Source of the DNA: Symbiodinium microadriaticum
Taxonomy: Eukaryota; Sar; Dinophyceae; Suessiales; Symbiodiniaceae
Length of the DNA: 64,000 nt
NCBI GenBank assembly: GCA_001939145.1
Contig: LSRX01000132.1
Coordinates: forward strand, 168,084 to 232,083
Reading direction: 5' to 3'
The number at the start of each line of letters is the position of its first letter. Positions within the stretch are counted from its first letter, which is position 1. Positions 1 through 10,164 of this stretch are shown here, piece after piece. The notes below the pieces were generated by a model. That model saw nothing but the letters and a program-made list of their open reading frames with translations, was not told the DNA's origin and did no database searches. The translations under genes were made by a program, and so were the position numbers.

Positions 1-1105
1 CCCGAAGGCCTGAGTGTATAGCCTTGGAGTGCCCTCGAGCCTTACACAGGCCTTTACAAATTCGAACCTTAAACCCCACAGCCCAATGAGTCCTAAACCT
101 GAAGCCTCATCAAACCTACATCCTACTTTCAGGGGACAGCCAGCTTAGGCCCAAACCTGAAGTGTAGGGTCTCGGGGTGACCGGAGTTTAGGTCAGAATA
201 TAACCGAAGAGTACCAGGGTTTAGGGTTCAGGGTATTGTAGTTTCTTTTACTAGTATCGGTTTCAGCTTAGTCTATATTTAGGATCCCAAAAGGTATCCC
301 CCAGCATACAATACAATGGAGACTATAGGTAGTGCTTTTCCTTTTGGTCGGTTTGCATTAAAAACATGAAAACACCGTTTACTTGTCGAGGCCGCTAGGT
401 TAATTCGACTTTGGTGTGAACTTAGAGTTTAATGTGTCATGTTTACGATTACAGATCATCCTTGATAGATAACTTGGTGGTGCTGTCCTTGTACAACGAG
501 CCACCCTAAGCCCCCAAGCCACCACACCGTCTGTTCTTGTGACGCCCACACTACCTCCGACGGCACCCAATCTAAATCCAAGATCCCGTAAACCCTAAAC
601 CCTGCTAAATGTGCCACAAGCATCCTTCATGTTAGAGCCAGCTCAAGCCCTGATTTGTGAATCCCCAAACTCCCATGGAAATTCTACGAATCGAGGGTTT
701 AGGGTTTAGCCGATGCAGCGCAAAACCCTAAACCCCTAAGTGGGTAGTTATCTAAATGAGGGACTCTTTTTAGGCCCCCAACCCTTAATACTTATAAAGG
801 GACCCCAAAAGGGACCCTAATTTAGACAACTACCCAAGCCCTGAAACCCAAAACTTTCCCACCTAAACCCTATACCCTAAACCCACCTAAATCCGGACCC
901 ACCATGCCAGGTCCCACTCGGGAGTTGCCGTAAGCTTAAAATCCGAATCGAACCTAAAACTCAAAGCCCTAATGCAAGGGGCATTCATTTTCAGAATAGG
1001 GTATTTTGGGGTATATTTTACTACGATATTTCGAAACACTGAACCCCCAAAATAGGATGGGATTAGTACTGGTAATTATTTAAGGCTCCTATATCAACCC
1101 GTATA

Positions 1106-1107
<2 letters not shown>
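1..1107. other. Intergenic DNA with scattered telomere-type motifs
   Basis: No coding region is supported. Short CCCTAAA and TTTAGGG-like runs recur (for example near 590, 695, 725, 865). Around 960-1100 an AT-rich patch ends in a string close to one near 9945-9960 (aaggctcctatat followed by aaccc), so it is probably a dispersed repeat fragment. Confidence 0.6.
742..835. repeat. MITE-like hairpin element, about 94 bp
   Basis: The left end reads GGGTAGTTATCTAAATGAGGG. The right end is its inverted complement with few mismatches (…CCCTAATTTAGACAACTACCC). The whole unit could fold into one imperfect hairpin, as expected for a non-autonomous terminal-inverted-repeat element. No coding capacity. 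Confidence 0.55.
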
Positions 1108-1154
<47 letters not shown>

Positions 1155-1356
1155 TAGAGATATAGCGAAAAGAAGACGATGCCTGGAAGGATGCCGAAAT
1201 GGAGCAGGAGGACGTCGTGGCCTCAGCCAGCGGGAGACGCCAAGAGAGAGTGAGAGAGCCAACGACCAGAAGACAGAACGAGGCGGAAGAGGAGGAGGAA
1301 GAGGACGAAGCGGTCGTGGCCTCAGCCAGCGGGAAGCAAAGAGAGGGAGAGGGAGA

Positions 1357-1390
<34 letters not shown>

Positions 1391-1545
1391 TAAAGAAAGA
1401 GATATCGAACAGATGTTAGCACTTGGAAGGATGAGGAGGAGGAAGTCCAGGTCGTGGCCTCAGCCAGCGGAAGTTTTAGGGAGAGATGGAGAGAGAGGGG
1501 GCGATAGAGAGAGAGAGAGGGAGAGCAAATTAAAGGACGAGAGAG
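1108..1545. repeat. GA-rich tandem repeat with a conserved GTCGTGGCCTCAGCCAGCGG block
   Basis: Long (GA)n runs (about 1108-1150 and 1356-1390, with shorter ones to 1520) alternate with three copies of a 20-bp block at 1214-1233, 1313-1332 and 1451-1470. Copy spacing is about 99 and 138 bp. The surrounding GAGGAGGAAG-rich sequence is also repeated. Open frames on both strands (Ser/Leu-rich or Arg/Glu-rich) follow from the repeat and are not called as genes. Confidence 0.7.
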
Positions 1546-1994
1546 ACACAGAGAGACAGCGAACATATGCAGGCGCTGGAGATGAAAGACCTTTTCCCGG
1601 ATGCACTTGACTCAGAAGCAAGCATAACAACATGGAAACTCTGCAATTTTGCGTGCTAAGGAGGACGAGTGAGTTGGAGCAGCCCGTCCTCGTGATCACG
1701 AATCTCGTGTTGCTTGCACGCTCATAGCCAGCATCACAACAGGAAGAGCAAATTAACAAACAGTAGCACTATCAGTAGAAGTAGGATAAGGCTGACTGCG
1801 TCACATGACCTGTGAGAGAAGCGGTTGGGTCTTCCAAAACAGGTGTGTCTATGCTTCTAGAATGGGTCTCCTTTCTCACTTGCGACGTTACTGGAACAGT
1901 TCGTGGTGGCTCTTCATTTGCGTGACACCCGCAAGCCCTTCTCAGAGGAGCATGGCTCAAGGCCACATGAGAACCCAGGGATCCATATTGGGAA

Positions 1995-2475
1995 GAGACG
2001 TTGAAGGCCTATGGGCAGGTGCAGAATGCGGCCCAAGCAGCCCTTGTGTTGGTCCTGGCCACGATGACGCGGTCCCGGGTAGTCATGTCATTTGTTAACC
2101 AGTTTCTGCTCCAGTCGCCCGAGGTCGATGAGACTGCAGATCTGGTTCAGAAATTTGATTGGGCAGCTGTGCGGAGCGCCCCAAATGTATGGCCGCGGAA
2201 CGCGACCTACGATACGCGCACTGGCAGCTTCCTGGAAACCAGTGCGCGATTCGTGGGAGCGCAGTGTACGGAACCATTGCGACAGCATGAGCAGCATGGC
2301 TCGCGAGTTGGCAGCCCTCCCTGGCGTAGGAACTTTCAAGACGCAGCACTTGATCGGGAATTGGGTTTTTCTGGAGATGACGCGGCCTTTTTTTGGCATG
2401 GCTCCAGAGTTCCTCGCCTACGTGGACATCAGGACTGCATGCGTGAGCCGTGCTGGGGTTGAGCGTGTATATCCA
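1995..2475 (+). CDS. Possible exon(s), unknown product with a helix-hairpin-helix-like motif
   Basis: Two plus-strand frames are open across this stretch and read like protein. One contains EVDETADLVQKFDW and the other contains MARELAALPGVGTFKTQHLI. The LPGVGxxxxxxL pattern resembles a helix-hairpin-helix or a DNA-glycosylase/hmU-kinase-type loop, but nothing else in the sequence confirms such a family. No splice sites were settled, and the downstream part runs into the tandem repeat at 2486. It could also be a degenerate fragment. Function is not assigned. Confidence 0.22.
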
Positions 2476-2485
2476 ATTCCGGGCT

Positions 2486-2748
2486 GCGTTCATGAGCATC
2501 AGCTGGGTTCTGCAGAAGCCTGCGGACGGATTCTGTCTACAGGCCTGGTGGACCCATGAGCCCCCACCTGAGAGCGAGCATCATGAGCATGAGCTGGGAT
2601 CTTGGCCCTGCAGACGTCTGCGGACGGATTCTGTCCACTGACCTGAGAGCGAGTATCATGAGCATGAGCTGGGATCTGGGCCCTGCAGAAGTTTGCGGAC
2701 GACTCAGTCCACAGGCTTGGTGGACCCATGAGCCCCCCTGAGAGCAAT
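2486..2748. repeat. Tandem repeat with GAGCATCATGAGCATGAGCT core
   Basis: About three imperfect units of 80-95 bp. Shared blocks are a CATGAGCATGAGCTGGG-like core, a CTGCAGAxGxxTGCGGACG block and, in the first and last units, a GGTGGACCCATGAGCCCCC block. The core is the reverse complement of the GCTCATGATGC core of the large array at 4.3-7.3 kb, so the two arrays are related. Confidence 0.7.
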
Positions 2749-4324
2749 ACAAATCTATTGCACTAGAGCCGAAAGCCTTGAACTCCCGAACGCTAAACCC
2801 TAAGCCCAAAGCCTTCACCCGTATAATTACAAAATCCTACAAACCGTGAACTCCCTAAAAAAAGGATTAAACCCTAAACCCTAAAACCCAAAACTCCAAA
2901 GCCCGATGAACTGAGGAGATGCATCTCTCCCACAACCGGTGGAACGAGCCAGCTTAGTGGTGTCCTTTCAGGGTTCCTTGAAGGGAGTTGTCTGTGGCTC
3001 CTTCAATGGTTCCTTTGATGTTTTCTTCAAGAGCTCCTTTACGGGCTTCTTGAAGGAAGTTCTGTAGGGGTTGTAGGTTGCATGGCTGGTATGTGGTCTA
3101 GCCAGTTTCGGTGTCCTTTCACTTCGAGGTTTCATGGGGTTTTGGGTTTCCATGCTTTCGCTCGTGGGTCTTGAATTTTAAAGTTGTATATTCACCCGTA
3201 GCATCAACATCAAACACCAGAGCCTTTCTAGAATCTCATGAAAGCACCTTAATAGCAACCGCTAAACCCTAATCTCCGGAGTACCAGCAGCAATACACTC
3301 ATGGCAGGCTAACAGTCGCCGGGTTTCGTGCCGTGGTGGAGGCGATCGTGTCTCGACGCACGCTTTGCTTCTGAAATGAGGGTTGAGGGTTTATTTGTTA
3401 GGGTTTAGGGGTTTACCGTGCTTTTCGTGCTCTCCGAGGCAGGTAGCTTGTTTGTACGGGTTTGCCGTAGTTTAGGGATTTTATATGTTGTTTTTTTGAG
3501 GGGGCAGGCTCTTAGGCAGTAGATTGGGGGTGTGGGTTTTTGAGGTCTAGGATTTCCCCACTGAGCCGCTGCCCACCAAGCAAGACAATTCCACCACGCA
3601 GCTTACCAAGGGGTTTCATCCAGGCAGTCTACACCCCTACGCCCTAAAGTCTAGACTCGAAATCCGAAACCCTAAACCCTCCCACCCTCAAGCCCGGAAA
3701 ACCTTAAAGACCCTGTCATGCAAGCTCTTTCACGAGAACTCAGAAAGCCCATGACCACAGAAAACCATATGCATGGCCTGAAACCCCTAAACCCCTAAAC
3801 CCTAAACCCTAAACCCAACCATAACCCCGAGCCCTAGGAAGTCAAATGGGCGCAGCTGATGGGCAAGCGCTTGCCCGTGTGGCTGCGGGTGGAGGGAAAT
3901 GCTGTCGATGCCACTGGGCCGCGAAGTTTAAGCCCACGATTTCTTGGCCTAGCCCAGAAACTTCACATGCAAGATCCTCAAACCCACAGCCTAAATCCCA
4001 ATCAATTGTCAAAGGCAGCAGATGACAGCAGCGGGTGTAGTTAGCAAGACGGGTGCCAAGCAGAGCTCAGCTGGTGCATGGGCCAACCGAAAAATTGTAG
4101 CTGGGTTCTGAAGTACCCTTCAGAGCCATACTTGAATACTTTTTTGTTGGACCTGTTCCTTAAAGGAACCACTATAAAAATAAAAGTCTATACTGTTTTC
4201 TCCCTGGTCCTGACAACCAAATCAATGTCTTTTTCGCTAAACCCGCTGAATTCCTGCGGCTCCTACAGAAATGGGTCATGCTCGTTTGGGTTGTGATTTT
4301 TGGGTGTAAACATCCACGGCTGAT
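2749..4324. other. Intergenic DNA with telomere-type islands
   Basis: No gene is supported. CCCTAAA-type runs occur near 2865-2890, 3670-3680 and most clearly at 3781-3815. A G-strand version lies near 3385-3415. Lines near 2965-3060 repeat CTTCAAG/CTCCTT words and give a Lys/Glu/Pro-rich open frame that is probably not real. Confidence 0.6.
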
Positions 4325-6478
4325 GCGCATGATGCTCGGTTTGAGCGGGCCTTCCGCTGATGACAGCTGCAGCTGATGCTCATGATGCTTGAGGCCGACG
4401 GATTGGGTGGAACACCCATGGCGATGCTCATGATGCTACCCTAGCGTGGCGCTTGAGATGGTGACCGATGCTCATGATGCTCGCCTTGGCCGGCGCTTTG
4501 GATGGTGGCAGCCATGGCTGATGCTCATGATGCTCGCCTTGGCCGTCGCTGCGATTGGTAACAGCCGCAGCTGATGCTCATGATGCTCGTCTTGGTGCCT
4601 TGGTTGGTGACAGCCACGGCTGATCTGCGCTGTGCCTTGGCTTGAGGTGACACATGCTGCAGCTGATGCTCATGATGCTCGAGATGCTTCTTTTGAACAG
4701 CACAGAGGGTGGTAGCTGCGGCGGCTGATGCTCATGATGCTACCCTTGTGTGGCGTTTGAGATGGTGACTGCCGCGGCCGATGCTCATGATGCTCGCCTT
4801 GACCGGCCCTTTGGTTGGTGGCCGCCATGGCTGATGCTCATGATGCTCGCCTTCGCCGTCGCTGCGGTTGGTGACAGCCGCGGCTGATGCTCATGATGCT
4901 TGCTTTGGTGCCTTGGTTGGTGGCAGCCACGGCTGAGCCGCACTGTGCTTTGGCTTGAGGTGATACATGCCGCAGCTGATGCTCGTGAGGCTCGAGATGC
5001 TTCTTTTGAACAGCACAGTGGGTAGCTGCGGCGGCTGATGCTCAGGATGCTACCCGTGCGTGGCGCTTGAGATGGTGACTGCCGCGGCCGATGCTCATGA
5101 TGCTCGCCTGCGCCGTCGCTGCGGTTGGTGACCGCCATGGCTGATCCGCACTGTGCTTTTGCTTGGGGTGATACATGCCGAAGATGCTTCTTTTGAACAG
5201 CACAGTTAGTGGTATCTGCCGCGGCTGTTGCTCATGATGCTCCCTCTGGCTGGCGCTTGCGTAAGTGGCAGCCGCGGCTGATGCTCATGATGCTCACCTT
5301 GGCCAGTGCTTTGCCTCCACGGCTGATGCTCATGATGCTCGGTTTGTGTGGCTTGAGGTAACAGCCGGTGGCTGATGATCATGGTGATCGACTTGGCTGG
5401 TGCTTCATGTGGTAACTGCCGTGGCTACTGCTCATGATGCTTCGTCTGAGCAGCACTGTATGAGATAAATGCCGCGACTGATGCTCATGATGCTCAACGA
5501 GGGTGGCACTTGAGGTGGTGATTGCTGCCGCTGATGCTCGTGGTTAGGCTCGGGCAGCGCTCGAGGTGCTGGTTTCCACGGCCGATGCTCATGATACTTG
5601 GCTGGGCTGGCGCTTGAGGTGGCAGCTGTAACGCTTGATGCTCATGATGCTTAGTGCTTTGGTTGGTGAGTGCCGGGACTGATGCTCATGATGCTCGACG
5701 CGGGTGGCGGTCAAGGTGGTATCTCCCACGGCAAACATTCATGATGCTCCGTATGAGCGGCACTGTGAATCATACCATCGCGGTTGATGCTCGTGGTGCT
5801 CACCTTGGCCTGTGCCTTGGGTGGTGACTGCCGCGGCTGATGCTCATGATGCTCGCCTTGGCCGGCGCTTTGGTTGGTGACAGCCACGGCTGGTCCGCAA
5901 TGTGCGTTGGCTTGAGGTGCTACATACCGCAGATGATGCGCATGATGCTCAAGATGCTTCTTTTGAACAGCACAGTTACTGGCTGATGCTCATGATACTC
6001 TCTTTGGTTGGCGCTGGGGTTGGTGGCAGCCGCGGCTGAGGCTCATGATGCTCAGCAAGGTGGGTGTTTGCCGCGGCTGATGCTCATGATGCTCGCCTTG
6101 GCCAGTGCTTTGCCTCCATGGCTGATGTTCATGATTCTCGCTTCGATGACTGATGCTCATGATGCTCGGTTTGTGTGGCTTGAGGTAACAGCCGGTGGCT
6201 GATGATCATGGTGATCGACTTGGCTGGTGCTTCATGTGGTAACTGCCGTGGCTAATGCTCATGATGCTTCGTCTGAGCAGCACTGTAGGAGATAAATGCT
6301 GCGACTGATGCTCATCATGCTCAACGAGGGTGGCACTTGAGGTGGCAGCTGCAACGCCTGATGCTCATGATGCTTAACGCTTGGGTTGGTGACTGCCGCG
6401 GCTGATGCTCATGATGCTCGAGTCAGGGTGGTATCTCCCACGGCAAATATTCATGATGCTTCGTATGAGCGGCACTGT
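4325..6478. repeat. Tandem satellite array, core GATGCTCATGATGCT
   Basis: The core GATGCTCATGATGCT (with one- or two-base variants) recurs about every 45-60 bp, roughly 40 times with the distal part at 6963-7260. It is usually preceded by GCCGCGGCT or GCCACGGCT and followed by CGCCTTGGCC. Higher-order repeats are visible. A block with TTTTGAACAGCACAG starts near 4688, 5005, 5190 and 5957. A block with GGTTTGTGTGGCTTGAGG starts near 5341 and 6168. Open frames with Asp-Ala-His-Asp-Ala-Arg repeats are translations of the satellite. Confidence 0.85.
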
Positions 6479-6483
6479 GAATG

Positions 6484-6957
6484 TGTTGATCCCCAGCAGG
6501 ATCTTCAGAGCTGGCGGGGAGGGCCATGGTGCGGTAGCGACGTCTACGTAGTAAAGAAATGTTTCTAAACAGACTCAGAACAAATAGACAGTCGTGTAAT
6601 GAAAAGTATGCACACTCAGACCAACAAGAAAGGGCACACAAATCAAGCTCCGAAGTTCCCTCCCTGAACGAAGGAGCCCCGAAGAAGTATAAGCCCTGGG
6701 CGCTTCCGAAGGTGTCTCTAAAGTCCCCACGAAACAAACCCAGTCCGAAAAAAACCCACCTACCAACGGGCAAACAGCCCTCACCTCGGTGGAGGTCACG
6801 TGTTTTCATCTTGAGCCATAGCGTCGATCCGGTGGCCTCTGTGCACACACCGTTCTTCACTGCAAATGAGATGCAACGAACATCTCTCTCTCGGGATTGA
6901 CTAACCCAAGTCCTTTTAAGCGGACAGGGCCTGTTTGGTGTTCTGTTTACACCAGCA
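6484..6957. mobile_element. LTR-like insertion (TG...CA ends, 5-bp TSD) in the satellite array
   Basis: The array is interrupted by 474 bp of unrelated sequence that starts TGTTGATCCCC and ends ACACCAGCA. It is flanked by GAATG at 6479-6483 and 6958-6962. A sister unit near 5761 shows the uninterrupted site (CACTGTGAAT then CATACC…CGCGGTTG), so the boundaries are supported by an internal empty site. TG...CA ends plus a 5-bp duplication are what a solo LTR leaves. No partner LTR, primer-binding site or polyprotein is present. A 113-codon plus-strand frame and a 145-codon minus-strand frame (which extends into the array) lie across it, neither recognised. A DNA element with a 5-bp duplication is the alternative. 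Confidence 0.5.
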
Positions 6958-6962
6958 GAATG

Positions 6963-7260
6963 ATACGGCCGCGGTTGATGCTCGTGGTGCTCACCTTGGC
7001 CTGCGCTTTGGGTGGTGACTGCCGCGGCTGATGCTCATGATACTCGCTGTCGTGGCTGATGCTCATGATTCTCTGCTTGGGCGGTGCTTGAAGTCGTAGC
7101 CGTCGTTTGAGCAGCACGGCTGATGCTTTGGAGGCGCTTGAGGTTGTGTCTCACGGCGGATGCTCATGATGCTCGCCTTGGCCGGCGCCTTGGTTGGTTT
7201 GAAGCCACGGCTGATGCTCATCATAAAGCTGCATCTCTTGACGGATGCTCATGATGCGCT
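6963..7260. repeat. Continuation of the GATGCTCATGATGCT array
   Basis: Resumes directly after the insertion, in register with the unit interrupted at 6478. The last recognisable copy (GGATGCTCATGATGCGC) is near 7240. Units are more diverged than in the left part. Confidence 0.8.
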
Positions 7261-8086
7261 TGTGGTGCCGAGGTTGTCTGCAGCGTTTGGGCTTGTTTGC
7301 TTTTGCGTTCTTTTAGGTTGAGGAGTTTCGGGTCGGAGGGGCTAAACCCTAAACCCTAAACCCCTCCCAGGACTACAACATTTGTGCCCTGGTCGCTTCT
7401 GGCCGTGCTGTCCTCGCAGCGAGCTGCAAAGCACCTGAGCGCCACTTGTCAGACAAAGACTCTTCAGGCTTACTTGTCTCGGTGTCCTAACACCCTAAAC
7501 CCCAAACCCTAAACCCTAAACCCTAACACCCAAACCCTAAACCCTAAATAAATCAGCACAGGCTGGAATGGCGGTGCGGCGCTGTCTTTCCCCGCCTTTC
7601 ATGGGAAGAACATGCCAGGAACCTCAGTCGATGTATGCATGAGACACGTAGTACGTACGAATTCGTCGGAATTTGGGGTCTCAGGTTCTAGGGTTCAGAA
7701 GTTTGACGCGGTTTGTATGGTTTTCACAGGATGTTATAATGAATTACGAGCGCCATGTTTGGTTGTTTCTCCTGCTTCCGATGAGGCATCTAATCGTTGA
7801 TACGGTCCCCGACGGCATGGGCAGGTTTCCTTTTAAGGTACCTGGGGTGATGAGGTCCCAGATGGTTTGTTGCACATACTTCTTTTCTTGGTACACTCGG
7901 TAACGGGTAACGTCGCAGTCGGCTTGTACACATTTCCGATGCCGAAAACGGACCTTGCCTGAAGAGCCAGGACCCTCCTGTGTACCAATTTTGCGCAGCA
8001 GGAGTAGCTGGTTTCGAGCGATCGGTATTTGCGGGGTCGGTGTGACCAGTAATAGTGTCCCCTGATCGTCCCAACAGAAAACAAAC
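7261..8086. other. Intergenic DNA with telomere-type islands
   Basis: CCCTAAA-type runs occur at 7345-7365 and 7488-7550. A minus-strand frame (8139-7744, 131 codons) is open, but I do not recognise it and see no start or splice context, so it is not called. Confidence 0.55.
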
Positions 8087-8302
8087 AAGTTTACTCTGAT
8101 GCACCCCCTAACAACCCTAGTCTGTTCATGAAAGAACAACCAAGTTTACTCTGATGCACCCCTAGCAACCCTAGTCTGTTCATGAAAGAACAAGCAAGTT
8201 TACTCTCATGGAGCCCTTAACAACCTTGGTCTGTATATGAAAGAACAACCAAGTTGACTCTGATGCACCCCCTAACAACCCTAGTCTGTTTATGAAAGCC
8301 AC
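8087..8302. repeat. Tandem repeat, about 55-bp unit, four copies
   Basis: Units start with AAGTTTACTCTGATG at about 8087, 8142, 8196 and 8251. Each contains an AACCCTAGTCTGTTCATGAAA-like tail with substitutions. The unit carries one telomere-like ACCCTA word. Confidence 0.8.
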
Positions 8303-8329
8303 TACACGAAGTGCCAAAGTTCTCTCTCC

Positions 8330-8418
8330 CCAAGGGTCCAAGTACCCATTGTTTAAGGACTTTGGGGCCTTTTTGGGTGCCTAAAGCCATAAACTAAATA
8401 AGGACTACTTGGACCCGT
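8330..8418. repeat. MITE-like hairpin, GGGTCCAAGTA arms
   Basis: GGGTCCAAGTA at 8334-8344 is matched by its inverted complement TACTTGGACCC at 8405-8415. The spacer is about 60 bp and non-coding. A diverged relative of the left arm (CCCCAAGGGTCC) lies near 8652. Confidence 0.45.
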
Positions 8419-9370
8419 AGGGTCTGTGCCCAGGTCCCAGATGGATCTGGAGGTGCATCGGCAGCAGCGCTCGCAGGCTTCGCATTGCATGCTGCAGTCC
8501 TGCACCGCTCACAATAATTAACCCTGGACCCCTAAACCCAACCCTAAACCCTAAACCCTATAAACCCTGAACCCCTCAAACCCTGCGCCCTGCACCCCAA
8601 GGGTGTTGAAAGGTGCGTCACACTGTTGCAAACAGGTTCAGAGGGATGCTTATCCCCAAGGGTCCAGAGTGCCTATATTATAATCTATATAATAGAATGT
8701 AGGGCTTCTAGAATAGGAACTACAATTATAGTTTGGGCAAGTATCCCCCATATAGGTACTTAAGGCCTTTGGGTACAGAAGCTTCGAGATGTAGGGTCTC
8801 CAGGACTGAGTTGGGTTTTTGGTTTAGGGATGTTTAGGCTGTCGCTTCTAGGGCTCTAGGGGTTTAGGTTGGGTTTAGGGTTTAAAGGGTTTAGGGGTTT
8901 GGGGGTTTGGGGGTTTAGGGTTTAGGGCTAGGGCCCTAAACCCTAAAACCCTGCAGGGCTTATACGTTTGTGGGGCATTGAGTTTATGGGGGTTTGGTCG
9001 AAGGCTTTCATCTAAGGCTCTGGGGCTCGAGGGGCAGTAGACCAATGGTGTTTGAATCTCAATCTGAAGCCCTTGTTGCAAAGAACCTTCACAGAACCTC
9101 TACTTAAAGATCTCTTACACGAACCGAAAACTGTGGCCCCCAATCGTCTCCATGAAGGCTCCCCCTGTGCTCCACGAGCATGGGTTGCGACCAGAGGCGA
9201 CGCAGACACGCGGGAGTCTCCTAAACCCGAAACCCCTAAACCCCTAAACCCCTAAACGGGAGTTTAGAGTTCAGGGTTTTCGACGTCGTGGCTTAGAGCT
9301 TAGAGTCGAATTTGGGGTTTTGGGGTGCGGGCAACAAGTTCGTCGTTGCCCCTTCATTTGCTATGATGAT
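8419..9370. other. Intergenic DNA, dense telomere-type repeats
   Basis: C-strand runs at 8520-8590, G-strand runs at 8838-8935, C-strand again at 8936-8955 and 9225-9258. The strand bearing the G-rich motif flips several times within 800 bp. No supported gene. Confidence 0.65.
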
Positions 9371-9374
9371 AATC

Positions 9375-9490
9375 ATATATATATATATATATACACGTAT
9401 ATATATATATATAGAATGTATGTATGTATGTATGTATGTATGTATGTATGTATGTATGTATGTATGTATGCTCATATGTTTATCATATGT

Positions 9491-9522
<32 letters not shown>
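9375..9522. repeat. Compound microsatellite (AT)n-(ATGT)n-(AC)n
   Basis: (TA)n at about 9376-9413, interrupted by ACACG, is followed by about 13 copies of ATGT (9418-9470), then a (CA)n run of about 14 (9494-9521). Open frames with Tyr-Val-Cys-Met or Ile-His-Thr-Tyr repeats here are microsatellite translations. Confidence 0.9.
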
Positions 9523-9654
9523 TTGTTCTTCTGTTGATTTCAGCTTCGACAGCTTGCATATGATACTTGTTGTTTTTGTTGTTACGGCCCATTGCCGCAA
9601 GAGCTCTCAGATAAGGCGGGGTTTAGGGTTTAGAGTTTAGGTTTTAGGGTTTAG

Positions 9655-9756
9655 GGTTGATGATATAAATCCTGCATTACCCATACTAAGGAATATACCA
9701 GAATTCCCATAGTTTAGGGTCCTTAAGGTAATGCAGGAATTATATCAAAAAACGTA
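9655..9756 (-). mobile_element. 105-bp-family MITE, copy 1 (inverted internal sequence)
   Basis: Starts GGTTGATGATATAAATCC…GCATTACC and ends GGTAATGCAGG…ATATCA, so it has about 28-bp terminal inverted repeats with a decayed right tip. The interior is the reverse complement of the copy at 10060. Non-coding. Confidence 0.75.
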
Positions 9757-10059
9757 GTTCTGGGCACTCGTGAAGACCTGGTCTTCTTGCAAGAAGGATG
9801 ATGTGGGGTAAGCGGGGGAGGGACGTACCACCAGGCACTACAAATCATTATTGCGGCCTAAATATTTTACCAATACTATGTTAGGGGTTCCTTATTGTAG
9901 TTATGGTATATTATACTCCAAGACTCCCTACTCTAATCATTAAGGCTCCTATATTAACCCCATTGTACATGCTTAACCTCCAAACTTAAGCCAGAATCTG
10001 CTTCAGCTCCTTACCGCGGAGATGTTCATGCTTCATACACTTTGGTTCCACCGTAATTA
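9757..10059. other. Intergenic, no gene seen
   Basis: AT-rich spacer between two MITE copies. It contains another fragment of the AAGGCTCCTATAT dispersed repeat near 9945. No coding signal. Confidence 0.5.
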
Positions 10060-10164
10060 TACGGTTGATGATAGAAATCCTGCATTACCTGAAGGACCCT
10101 AAACTATGGGAATTCTGGTATATTCCTTATTTTGGGTAATGCAGGGTTTATATCATCAACCGTA
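10060..10164 (+). mobile_element. 105-bp-family MITE, intact copy
   Basis: The terminal inverted repeats are about 30 bp: left TACGGTTGATGAT…CCTGCATTACC and right GGTAATGCAGG…ATCATCAACCGTA. The TA at each tip fits a TA target duplication of the Tc1/mariner kind. The interior contains ACCCTAAACTATGGGAAT, so the element itself carries a telomere-like word. This copy defines the 105-bp full length used to interpret the copy split by the LINE at 19816-36672. Confidence 0.8.

Noticed and set aside
1063-1566. Ser/Leu-rich 167-codon minus-strand ORF
   Set aside because: Translation of the GA/CT satellite; no independent coding evidence.
4325-7260. CRISPR-like array in the GATGCTCATGATGCT region
   Set aside because: Spacers are themselves repeated and variable in length, and cores mutate freely. 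It is a eukaryotic satellite.
7744-8139. 131-codon minus-strand frame as a gene
   Set aside because: Alternative frames of similar length overlap it, no motif is visible, and it ends in the 55-bp tandem repeat.
9293-9640. ORFs through the compound microsatellite
   Set aside because: They consist of repeated short words dictated by (AT)n, (ATGT)n and (AC)n.
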